From: Myxococcales bacterium
GTDB lineage: Bacteria > Myxococcota_A > Polyangia > Haliangiales > Haliangiaceae
NCBI GenBank assembly: GCA_016717005.1
Contig: JADJUF010000039.1
Location: 248,001-312,000 of the forward strand
Length of the DNA: 64,000 bases
Reading direction: 5' to 3'
Shown: positions 37,291-44,368 of the stretch, piece after piece
Numbering within the stretch: position 1 is the first letter of the stretch
Layout: each line of letters starts with the position of its first letter
Notes under the pieces: generated by a model
The model's input: only the letters and a program-made list of their open reading frames with translations
Databases searched by the model: none
What the model was told of the DNA's origin: nothing
Program-made: the position numbers and the translations under genes

Positions 37291-39575
37291 CCTTGATGAT
37301 CGAGGCCATCGACGTGACGATCACGTCGACGTCGGCCACGGTCCACGTCGTCGACGCCACCGCGACCCGGAGCGGCTGGGAGCAGCGGACCGCGACGACC
37401 CGCGTGGGCGCGATCCGCGCGGCGCTGTTGAGCCTGCTCGAGAACAGCGTGACCGGCTACGGTCGCGGCTACTGCACGATCCTGGTCCCGACCAGCGGCC
37501 GGTCCGGCCTCGACGCCCACGAGCGGGCGACGTTCCGGGTCGATCTCGACACGGCGTCGCTCATGACCGAGCTGATCGAGGGCAGCGCGCTGGTCGTGTC
37601 GATCCTCGCGCTCCTGGCGGCGCCGTTCACGGGCGGCGCCAGCCTCGCCCTGCTGATCCCGCTGGGCGTGATCGGGGCCATCCCCTCGGCGTATCGCCTG
37701 GTCAAGCGGAACGAGGAGGGCACGTTCGCGTGGGACATGGAGACCGCGCTCGACATCGTCAACATCGCCAGCTCGGTGCTCGGCGTGAGCCAGACCGGCG
37801 CCGGCGCGCTCAAGCTGACCCGGCTGGCGAAGGTGGTCCAGTTCGCCGGCCACGGCGCCGACGGGCTCGGGCTGGTCCTCGGCACCAGCCAGTTCTTCGA
37901 CGAGCTCGAGGCGATCGCGCGGGATGAGTCGCTGCTCCCGAACCAGCGCCGCCTGGCGATGACGATGGCGGTCGCCAACAAGCTCGTCAACGACGGCGTC
38001 ATGGTCGGGCACGCGCTGGCGATGCGCGCCTACGGCCAGATGGTGCACGAGGGCCTCGACCCGCGCCGCTATCCGCTCGGACCCGAGGTCCTGCCCGCCA
38101 GCACCGAGCTGCCACCCGTCCGCGCGCGCTCGATCCCCGCCGAGCTCAAGCCGGCCAGCGCCGAGGTCCACGCCCAGGCGCGCGCCGGCGCCGGCCGCGA
38201 CGTCCTGGTCCTCGTCGATCCCGCGCTCGCCGGCATGACCGCCGAGGTCCGGTACGTGCTCGACGCCTACGGCTTCATCGCCGAGGTCTACATCGCCCTG
38301 GGCCCGCGCGCCGGCGCCGCCCAGCTCCCGGCCCACGCCGCCACCGCCCGCCAGCTCTTCAAGTTCACCGGCGTCCTCGGCAAGGCCCGCACGCTCCTCG
38401 ACTGGGCCCGCGCCTTCTTCGCCCGCGATCCGTCCCTCAAGGTCGGCAAGACCCGCGCCTGGGAGGCCCGCGTCGAGCTCGAGAAGCTGCCCAAGCAGCT
38501 CGCCGACTACATGCGCGGCGTCCACGCCGGCCTCGCCGACGGCTCGCTCACGCCGGCCGCCATCGACGCCTACGTCCGCGGTCTCTTCGATCAGCTCGCC
38601 GAGCACGAGGCCGCCCTGCGCGACGCCGCCACGCCCCGCGGCCGCATCGCCGCCGACGACCGCAGCGCGCCCCCACCGTCGGCCCGCCAGCAGCTCCTCG
38701 CCGCCGCCCGCGCCCAGGCGCTCGCGATCCTCGGCCTCGACCCCGCCGCGCTCGTCGTCCGCGAGGCCCCCGGCCGCGGCGAGGTCCGCGCCGGCGTCGA
38801 CGACGACGGCCGGATCGCCCTCACGGTCCCCGAGCACTTCACCGACGGCTCGCCCATCGACGCCGTCGACCTCGGCTACGCCCTCGAGGACCACCGCGAC
38901 CGCGCCGAGCGCCGCCCCGCCGACGTCACCCGCCCGGATCCAGCCAAGCCCTGGGACGCCGACCGCGAGGCCGCCTACCGCGGCCGGGCCAAGGCCGAGC
39001 CCGGCTACCGCTGGGAGCTCGCGCCCGACGGCACCCTCCGCTACGTCGGCCACCCGCCGCGCCTCTGGTCGCCCGCGCACGGCCGCTTCGCCCGCGACCC
39101 CGCCGCCCCGTCACCCCACGTCGGCCCCGCCCCACCGACGCCCCACCGAAGTACCGCGACGAGATCGTCCCCGACTTCTACGCGGGCACCGACCCCGATG
39201 CGCAGATCGCGGGATGGCAGATCGATGACAAGCGCCCACGGCAGAGCGGCGGCACAACGCATGTCTCCACCACCATCAAAGACGGCCTGCGCAAGGCAAC
39301 AGTCGACAACAGCTTCACCCCCGCCACCGCCGAGCTGTCACTCGACGTGCACTTCTTCCACCAGGGGATCCCGACCAAGGTGCCCACCCAGCCGGCGATG
39401 GCCGCGGGGATGTCCCCGACCGCGATCTTCTTCACGCTCAGACAGATGCGCCAGCTCGGCATCGAGCCCGGGACGCTGCGCCGCCTGCGCCTGCACCAGA
39501 TCCAGAACATCGAGACCGTCCTGCAGGTCGATAGCGCGCTCCGAGCGCTCGGCGCCAGCCTCGCGGATCCCGTGA
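37284..39575 (+). CDS. Polymorphic-toxin-like backbone protein (frame lost near 39130)
   Basis: From GTG 37284 (or ATG 37296, MIEAIDVTITSTSATVHVVD) about 615 codons are coherent. The N-terminal beta-rich region is followed by a long hydrophobic stretch (VVSILALLAAPFTGGASLAL, LLIPLGVIGAIPSAYRLVKR), a helical Gly/Ala region (TALDIVNIASSVLGVSQTGA), and a core region (LGKARTLLDWARAFFARDPS to LAEHEAALRDAATP) that is repeated elsewhere in the locus. A WDADREAAYRGRAKAEPGYR / RLWSPAHGRF linker then leads to the C-terminal module. Around 39125-39140, in a C-rich tract, the true reading changes frame; beyond it this frame is Ser/Arg/Pro noise to 39575. Such modular proteins carry interchangeable toxic C-termini; toxicity is not shown here. 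Confidence 0.65.
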   Translation: MLTLMIEAIDVTITSTSATVHVVDATATRSGWEQRTATTRVGAIRAALLSLLENSVTGYGRGYCTILVPTSGRSGLDAHERATFRVDLDTASLMTELIEGSALVVSILALLAAPFTGGASLALLIPLGVIGAIPSAYRLVKRNEEGTFAWDMETALDIVNIASSVLGVSQTGAGALKLTRLAKVVQFAGHGADGLGLVLGTSQFFDELEAIARDESLLPNQRRLAMTMAVANKLVNDGVMVGHALAMRAYGQMVHEGLDPRRYPLGPEVLPASTELPPVRARSIPAELKPASAEVHAQARAGAGRDVLVLVDPALAGMTAEVRYVLDAYGFIAEVYIALGPRAGAAQLPAHAATARQLFKFTGVLGKARTLLDWARAFFARDPSLKVGKTRAWEARVELEKLPKQLADYMRGVHAGLADGSLTPAAIDAYVRGLFDQLAEHEAALRDAATPRGRIAADDRSAPPPSARQQLLAAARAQALAILGLDPAALVVREAPGRGEVRAGVDDDGRIALTVPEHFTDGSPIDAVDLGYALEDHRDRAERRPADVTRPDPAKPWDADREAAYRGRAKAEPGYRWELAPDGTLRYVGHPPRLWSPAHGRFARDPAAPSPHVGPAPPTPHRSTATRSSPTSTRAPTPMRRSRDGRSMTSAHGRAAAQRMSPPPSKTACARQQSTTASPPPPPSCHSTCTSSTRGSRPRCPPSRRWPRGCPRPRSSSRSDRCASSASSPGRCAACACTRSRTSRPSCRSIARSERSAPASRIP

Positions 39576-39862
39576 CCCCAGCCCTGGTCGCCAAGCTGGA
39601 AGCGACCGCGCTCGGCTGTACGCTCGCACCATCGCCCGACAGTCAGGCCACGTGATCACAGGCGTCGAGCTGGGCGGCGCGCGAGCACGATGGAAACTCG
39701 GAGAACTCACGAGCTACTACGAGACGGGCCTGCGTGCGCAGACCGACCTGGAAGCGCGCCCGCGACCTGCACATGCGCCTGCTGACTGACCATGGCCTGA
39801 CTCGCGACGCCTCCGTCACGACCGACTTCGACCTCGTGTTCTTGCTGGAGGACGCCCCGTGA
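39132..39862 (+). pseudogene. C-terminal module 1 of the toxin-like gene, frameshifted
   Basis: In the second forward frame the backbone continues as PPKYRDEIVPDFYAGTDPDA, WQIDDKRPRQSGGTTHVSTT, SFTPATAELSLDVHFFHQGI, LRQMRQLGIEPGTLRRLRLH, QIQNIETVLQVDSALRALGA. Compared with the intact copy at 42.0-42.5 kb it has lost one G near 39614 and gained one base near 39750, so the frame is broken between and meets a stop at 39653-39655, though the last codons return to the original frame and end at TGA 39860-39862. That stop overlaps the GTG of the immunity-like gene. No toxin family is recognised. Confidence 0.5.
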
Positions 39863-40395
39863 AGCCCACCATCACGCTCGTCGTCGACCGCGCGGCGATC
39901 GAATCCGTTACCCGGGGGCCGGACGCCGCCGAGGCCGAGATGAAGTGGTGGCACATCCGCGACCTCGCCGCCGCGCTCACCGCCGCCGGCGCCGACGCCC
40001 CGATCTTCCTCGGCGGTCTCGACGAGGCCCCCGAGTCCTGGGCCTACGTCTTGCTCACCGGCTGGCTCGACCAGGTCGCCTCAACCCCGCCGTCCGCGCC
40101 CGTCTTCCGCGCACCCTCGCGTTCATTGCGCTCAACGACCTGTCGCGAGGCCGAGAAGTTCGGCCTCGCAGGTGCGCTCCACGGCATCTCGGTCGAAGGC
40201 TACGAGGCCGACGCCACCGGGCGAGCCGTCGCCGCCGATGCGCCGTTCGCGGTTCGGAAAGAGGTGGCGGCGCGCCTGCACTGGTCACTCACCCCGATCA
40301 ACTCGTCATCGGACTTCGCCTGCACCGACACGACCAACTCGCCGCTCCCCACCGCGCTGATCACCTACCTGAAGGCACTCCTCGGCGAGCCCTGA
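39859..40395 (+). CDS. Immunity-like protein, copy 1
   Basis: A 178-aa protein starting at GTG inside the GTGA overlap with the C-terminal toxin module: (M)KPTITLVVDRAAIESVT, MKWWHIRDLAAALTAAGADA, IFLGGLDEAPESWAYVLLTG, VRKEVAARLHWSLTPINSSS, ending ALITYLKALLGEP. The overlap with the toxin module, small size and lack of any signal fit a cytoplasmic immunity protein, but the family is not recognised. Residues about 75-98 differ completely from copy 2 because copy 1 lacks one base near 40082 and two near 40140; the losses sum to three, so the frame recovers. Activity of this version is therefore doubtful. Confidence 0.6.
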   Translation: MKPTITLVVDRAAIESVTRGPDAAEAEMKWWHIRDLAAALTAAGADAPIFLGGLDEAPESWAYVLLTGWLDQVASTPPSAPVFRAPSRSLRSTTCREAEKFGLAGALHGISVEGYEADATGRAVAADAPFAVRKEVAARLHWSLTPINSSSDFACTDTTNSPLPTALITYLKALLGEP

Positions 40396-41644
40396 CGTCC
40401 TCGGCAAGGCCCGCACGCTCCTCGACTGGGCCCGCGCCTTCTTCGCCCGCGATCCGTCCCTCAAGGTCGGCAAGACCCGCGCCGGGTGTGGCTCTCATGC
40501 TGATCAAGCGGACCATCGCGTCGGCCCAGCGGTCGCTGACGGCGAGCGCGCGGAGCTGAAGGACGTGCCGGCCCGTCGGCTCCTTCCACCGCGAGCCGGC
40601 CCGCTTCATGCGGACCTGGACGAGGGTCTTGCAGGTGGCCTCGACGTTGCCGCTGCCGATTGGCGGGCCCGCGGCGCGGGCGGCGGCGTAGTTCATGCGG
40701 CTGTGGTGGTGCGCGAGGTACGTGATCGCCTCGTGGACTGGGCGACCGTCGCCGACCTGGACGTGGGCTCGGTCGGCGGCCCGCAGCTCGCCGAGGATGT
40801 CGATCGCGGCGTGCTCGACGTTGAGCAAGCGCATGCGCCAATGCGCCAGCCGCGCCTGCGCGTCGCCGGCGAGCAGCGCGGGCAGCGCGCTGCCGGCTTT
40901 GTCGTGCAGCGTCACCGTCGCGACCCAGGCCATGCGCCAGGCGACCGTGATCGGGTTCTTCGGGGCACCGCGACGGCGACGCCCCGGCGGCCGTGGGCGC
41001 GGCTCGGCCATCGCGACCGCGACCCGGTCCAGCCCGACGCTGACGCTGCGGGCCTCGTCCGGTGGCTCGTAGGCCGTGATCAGCGCGTCCTCGATCTCGT
41101 CGTTGCGGGCGCCGTACAGCTCGCCGACGGCCTGCGTCACCCGGTCGAAGCTCGACCGGGAGTACGGGAGCCTCCCCACCTCCGCGGCGCTGGCCGCGGC
41201 TTCCCGCGCCGTGCCCCGCTGAACCTCGTGCGCCATCGCCCGGGCGGTCTGCGGCAGCCACCCGTCGGCGACGACGCCCGCGCGCAGGCTGACCGCGTCG
41301 ACGACCTTGCCGTTGCGCACGCCGTCGGCCCGGTACACCGAGCGCAACACGGGCACCGGCCCCGCGAGCGTGTAGTAGGTCTGCGCATGCCGGCCGACGC
41401 GGGTGTAGGTCTGCCGGTCGATCCGGACCCGCGGTTCGTCGACATCGAGCCCGCCCAGCAACCCGGCATGGGCCGCCCGCTCGACCTCGGCCGTCGCGGC
41501 CGCCACCCGCTGCTCGACCCGCCCGTAGTCGATCGCCTTGCCACCGGCGCCGCGGCGGCCCTCAGCCACGACCAGGGTGACCAGCGCTTCCACCGCGGTG
41601 CTCAACGCCTTGAACTCATCCGGCACTTCGATCACCATGCGCAC
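40361..41644 (-). CDS. ISKra4-family transposase
   Basis: A 427-aa protein. Recognisable parts are VRNGKVVDAVSLRAGVVADG, the first catalytic Asp region VSVGLDRVAVAM, a Pro/Arg linker (EPRPRPPGRRRRG), VAWRMAWVATVTLHDKAG, ARLAHWRMRLLNVEHAAIDI, and the family signature PIGSGNVEATCKTLVQVRMK / RAGSRWK with the final catalytic Glu. GGAAGG lies seven bases before GTG 41644; ATG 41638 is an alternative. No stop occurs inside the element: the last 40 residues (after ISMRATP) are read from flanking toxin-core and immunity DNA in antisense before a stop at 40361. The core of the enzyme looks intact. Confidence 0.85.
   Translation of the reverse strand: MRMVIEVPDEFKALSTAVEALVTLVVAEGRRGAGGKAIDYGRVEQRVAAATAEVERAAHAGLLGGLDVDEPRVRIDRQTYTRVGRHAQTYYTLAGPVPVLRSVYRADGVRNGKVVDAVSLRAGVVADGWLPQTARAMAHEVQRGTAREAAASAAEVGRLPYSRSSFDRVTQAVGELYGARNDEIEDALITAYEPPDEARSVSVGLDRVAVAMAEPRPRPPGRRRRGAPKNPITVAWRMAWVATVTLHDKAGSALPALLAGDAQARLAHWRMRLLNVEHAAIDILGELRAADRAHVQVGDGRPVHEAITYLAHHHSRMNYAAARAAGPPIGSGNVEATCKTLVQVRMKRAGSRWKEPTGRHVLQLRALAVSDRWADAMVRLISMRATPGAGLADLEGRIAGEEGAGPVEERAGLAEDVRARRGVPSGR
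40396..40483 (+). repeat. 88-bp displaced fragment of the toxin core, copy 1
   Basis: Bases 40396-40483 match 38372-38459 inside the toxin-like gene (encoding LGKARTLLDWARAFFARDPS...) with no difference noticed. The fragment starts right after the immunity-like stop and is cut off by the left end of the ISKra4-type element. Confidence 0.85.
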
Positions 41645-41680
41645 GGGGCATCCTTCCGTCGAGAGAGCCTAAGCAACCCC
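40484..41680 (-). mobile_element. ISKra4-family insertion sequence
   Basis: The element is about 1.2 kb. The left end is set where the toxin-core match stops (GGGTGTGGCTCTCATG...), the right end at ...GAGAGCCTAAGCAACCCC, whose reverse complement shares GGG(G)T...GGCTCTC with the left end as an imperfect terminal inverted repeat. No target-site duplication is obvious. It carries one transposase gene on the minus strand. The right boundary is less certain than the left. Confidence 0.6.
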
Positions 41681-41758
41681 TCGATGGCACGGGCTCTGCC
41701 CCAACTTCAAGCGGCCCGCGGATCAAGCCGCGGTCCGGATCTCTCCGCCCTGCTCAGG

Positions 41759-42052
41759 ATGAGATCCACACCCCTCTCGCTCGGTGAACTCCTCTTGACA
41801 CTGCAAGGCGGCCGCCTGAAATGGTCACTACGAGATAGCGACACCTACGGAGACTACCTGAGTACGGGGCTTGGGGATGGACACACGCGCCTGCGCATCT
41901 TCGCGACTGGTCCAGGCTTCGTGTTGAACATCGACTGGATCTACTCGCTGAAGGGAGTCATGAGCCGCGCGGAGGTGGAGGCCATCGTGCAACACGAGGT
42001 CCTTGCTCGAATCGGCGCGCTCTCGGTGACCCCTCGAGAATCGTGGGACTGA
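41759..42052 (+). CDS. Unknown small protein in a low-GC island, possible orphan immunity gene
   Basis: About 97 aa: MRSTPLSLGELLLTLQGGRL, KWSLRDSDTYGDYLSTGLGD, TRLRIFATGPGFVLNIDWIY, VMSRAEVEAIVQHEVLARIG. The region 41740-42050 is visibly less GC-rich than its surroundings, with A/T-ending codons. It lies between the insertion sequence and toxin module copy 2, and its end overlaps that module by ten bases. Size and position suggest an orphan immunity gene or a foreign fragment. The start is uncertain (ATG 41759 or ATG 41684). Confidence 0.45.
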   Translation: MRSTPLSLGELLLTLQGGRLKWSLRDSDTYGDYLSTGLGDGHTRLRIFATGPGFVLNIDWIYSLKGVMSRAEVEAIVQHEVLARIGALSVTPRESWD

Positions 42053-42483
42053 CCACGCTCCGGCAGATGCGCCAGCTCGGCGTCGAGCCCGGCGCCCTGC
42101 GCCGCCTGCGCTTGCACCAGATCCAGAACATCGAGACCGTCCTGCAGGTCGATAGCGCGCTCCGAGCGCTCGGCGCCAGCCTCGCGGATCCCGTGACCCC
42201 AGCCCTGGCCGCCAAGCTGGAAGCGACCGCGCTCGGGCTGTACGCTCGCACCATCGCCCGACAGTCAGGCCACGTGGTCACAGGCGTCGAGCTGGGCGGC
42301 GGGCGAGCACGATGGAAACTCGGGGACCTCATGAGCTACTACGAGACGGGCCTACGTGCGCAGGCCGACCCGAAGCGCGCCCGCGACCTGCACAAGAGCC
42401 TGCTGACTGACCATGGCCTGACTCGCGACGCCTTCGTCACGACCGACTTCGACCTCGTGTTCTTGCTGGAGGACGCCCCGTGA
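42043..42483 (+). CDS. Orphan C-terminal toxin module, copy 2
   Basis: 146 codons from GTG 42043: TLRQMRQLGVEPGALRRLRL, HQIQNIETVLQVDSALRALG, KLEATALGLYARTIARQSGH, VVTGVELGGGRARWKLGDLM, YYETGLRAQADPKRARDLHK, LTDHGLTRDAFVTTDFDLVF, ending LLEDAP. It aligns with module 1 (39448-39862) at over nine in ten bases by eye, but is unbroken. It has no backbone in front and no clear ribosome site, so it is an orphan cassette rather than a stand-alone gene. It ends GTGA into the second immunity-like gene. Toxin family unknown. Confidence 0.5.
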   Translation: MGLTTLRQMRQLGVEPGALRRLRLHQIQNIETVLQVDSALRALGASLADPVTPALAAKLEATALGLYARTIARQSGHVVTGVELGGGRARWKLGDLMSYYETGLRAQADPKRARDLHKSLLTDHGLTRDAFVTTDFDLVFLLEDAP

Positions 42484-42992
42484 AGCTCACCATCACGCTC
42501 GTCGTCGACCGCGCGGCGATCGAACTCGGCGCGCGAAAGCCGGACGTTGTCGAGCGTCTGATGAAGCGCTGGCACATCCGCGACCTCGCCGCTGCGCTCA
42601 TCGCCGCCGGCGCCGACGCCCCGGTCTTCCTCGGCGGCCTCGACGAGGCCCCCGAGTCCTGGGCCTACGTCTTGCTCACCGGCTGGCTCGACCCGGTCGC
42701 CTCCAACCCCGCCGTCCGCGCCCGCTTTCCGCGCACCGTCGCGTTCATTGAGATCAACGAGACCTGCCGCGATGCCGAGAAGTACGGCCTGGCCGGCGCG
42801 CTCCATGACATCTCGATCTACGGATACCGGGCCGACGCCACCGGGCGAGCTGTCGCCGCCGACGCGCCGTTCGCGGTTCGGAAAGAGGTCGCGGCGCGCC
42901 TGCACTGGTCACTCACCCCGATCAACTCGTCATCGGACTTCGCCTGCACCGACACGACCAACTCGCCGCTCCCCACCGCGCTGATCACCTAG
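42480..42992 (+). CDS. Immunity-like protein, copy 2 (C-terminus shortened by a nonsense codon)
   Basis: A 170-aa protein closely related to copy 1: (M)KLTITLVVDRAAIELGA, MKRWHIRDLAAALIAAGADA, VFLGGLDEAPESWAYVLLTG, then NPAVRARFPRTVAFIEINET, which copy 1 has lost through frameshifts. The stop TAG at 42990-42992 replaces the TAC codon of copy 1 and removes the last eight or nine residues (YLKALLGEP). The GTG start overlaps the toxin-module stop. Confidence 0.6.
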   Translation: MKLTITLVVDRAAIELGARKPDVVERLMKRWHIRDLAAALIAAGADAPVFLGGLDEAPESWAYVLLTGWLDPVASNPAVRARFPRTVAFIEINETCRDAEKYGLAGALHDISIYGYRADATGRAVAADAPFAVRKEVAARLHWSLTPINSSSDFACTDTTNSPLPTALIT

Positions 42993-43019
42993 CTGACGGC
43001 ACTCCTCGGCGAGCCCTGA

Positions 43020-43421
43020 CGTCCTCGGCAAGGCCCGCACGCTCCTCGACTGGCCCGCGCCTTCTTCGCCCGCGATCCGTCCCTCAAGGTCGGCAAGACC
43101 CGCGCCTGGGAGGCCCGCGTCGAGCTCGAGAAGCTGCCCAAGCAGCTCGCCGACTACATGCGCGGCCGACGGCTCGCGCACGCCCGCCGCCATCGACGCC
43201 TACGTCCGCGGCCTCTTCGATCAGCTCGCCGAGCACGAGGCCGCCCTGCGCGACGCCTCCGCGCCCCGCGGCCGCATCGCCGCCGACGACCCCGCCGCGC
43301 TCGTCGTCCGCGAGGCCCCCGGCCGCGGCGAGGTCCGCGCCGGCGTCGACGACGACGGCCGGGCGACGTCGATCCACCGCGCGGTCCCAGCCAAGGTGTC
43401 GCCCCAGCCAGCGATGGCCGC
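43020..43421 (+). repeat. Displaced toxin-core fragment, copy 2, with a third C-terminal-module remnant
   Basis: Bases 43020-43362 correspond to 38372-38815 of the toxin-like gene with a one-base loss (GACTGGCCC), a 17-base loss after ATGCGCGG and a loss of about 84 bases after GCCGCCGACGAC. Bases 43381-43421 (AAGGTGTCGCCCCAGCCAGC...) resemble 39371-39411 of module 1, encoding PAKVSPQPAMAA versus PTKVPTQPAMAA. So a core is again followed by a module start, now decayed. Confidence 0.75.
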
Positions 43422-43474
43422 GCGGACCGCCCGCACGCCAGCACGATCCGCCCGCTCGCGCGTTCGAGGCAGGG

Positions 43475-44353
43475 ATGCGTGCCGCGCTGTCCGTGCTCCT
43501 GCTGACCGCGTGCCTCAGCGCGCGCTCGGCGCCCTGGCGGCCGGTCGACCGCGGCGCGACCGCGACCGACGTGCTCGCCGCCGCGACCTTCACCGACCGC
43601 GCGCCGGCCGAGGCGATCGTCGTCCCGCGCTGGACCCGCTGGGGCGACCTGGCCGCGCTCGCGGCGGTCCGCGGCGTCTACGCCGGCCCCGAGTGGCTGG
43701 CGGTGGTGAGCCAGGGCGCGGTCGCCACGGTCGCGCCGGGGGCGCCGGCGTTCGTGGGCGTCGTGGGCCCGGACCGCCCGGCGCTGGTGCGGCTCGCGCG
43801 TCGCCCTGGCGCGCCGGCGGGCGCGGGCCTCGGCGAGGTCACGGTCGTCACGCTCGACCGCGCCGACGCGCCGCTCGATCTGCCGGCCACGCTCGACGAC
43901 GCGCACCGCCGCTGGACCACCTACGCAGCGGCGGCGGACCCGGCGCTCTTGGCCGCGCTCGTCGCCGCTGGCGACGCCACGCCGGGCCAGCCGCTGAGCG
44001 CCGAGCGCCGCGACGACGCCGAGCTGTTCGTGCCGAGCTGGGGCGCGGGGCGGCTGACCGTCATCTACGGCCGCCACCTGGCCCGGGCCAGCTCGAGGAC
44101 GACGGTCACGACCACGCCGTGCGCCAAGTACGGCGGCCGCGACCGCGACCGCGAGCTCGACCTCGACCTCGAACCGCAGGTCCCCCGACAGCAACCGGCG
44201 CCGTGCCCGCCGCCGATGCCGATCGAACACACGATCACCCGCGGCTACGCCGCCGACCTCGCGCTGGTCCTCGAGTACGACCGCGCGGGCCGGCTGATCG
44301 CCGAGACGGCGTACCCGGCCCACGCGGTGCCGGGCCCGGCGCCGGGCCCATGA
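43475..44353 (+). CDS. Hypothetical lipoprotein
   Basis: A 292-aa protein: MRAALSVLLLTAC with lipobox LTAC. The mature part includes TDRAPAEAIVVPRWTRWGDL, VYAGPEWLAVVSQGAVATVA, a DDAELFVPSWGAGRLTVIYG stretch, then a charged region (GGRDRDRELDLDLEPQ) and Pro-rich PCPPPMPIEHTITRGYAADL, LVLEYDRAGRLIAETAYP. GAGG lies five bases before ATG. No family is recognised. It starts 54 bp after the last decayed toxin fragment and marks the return to ordinary chromosomal genes; it converges with the PHP hydrolase gene. Confidence 0.7.
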   Translation: MRAALSVLLLTACLSARSAPWRPVDRGATATDVLAAATFTDRAPAEAIVVPRWTRWGDLAALAAVRGVYAGPEWLAVVSQGAVATVAPGAPAFVGVVGPDRPALVRLARRPGAPAGAGLGEVTVVTLDRADAPLDLPATLDDAHRRWTTYAAAADPALLAALVAAGDATPGQPLSAERRDDAELFVPSWGAGRLTVIYGRHLARASSRTTVTTTPCAKYGGRDRDRELDLDLEPQVPRQQPAPCPPPMPIEHTITRGYAADLALVLEYDRAGRLIAETAYPAHAVPGPAPGP

Positions 44354-44368
44354 GCCGCCGCGCCGCCG

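Noticed and set aside
40565..42052. A 495-codon plus-strand frame across the insertion sequence
   Set aside because: Most of it is antisense to the transposase; only the last 97 codons are independent and differ in base composition.
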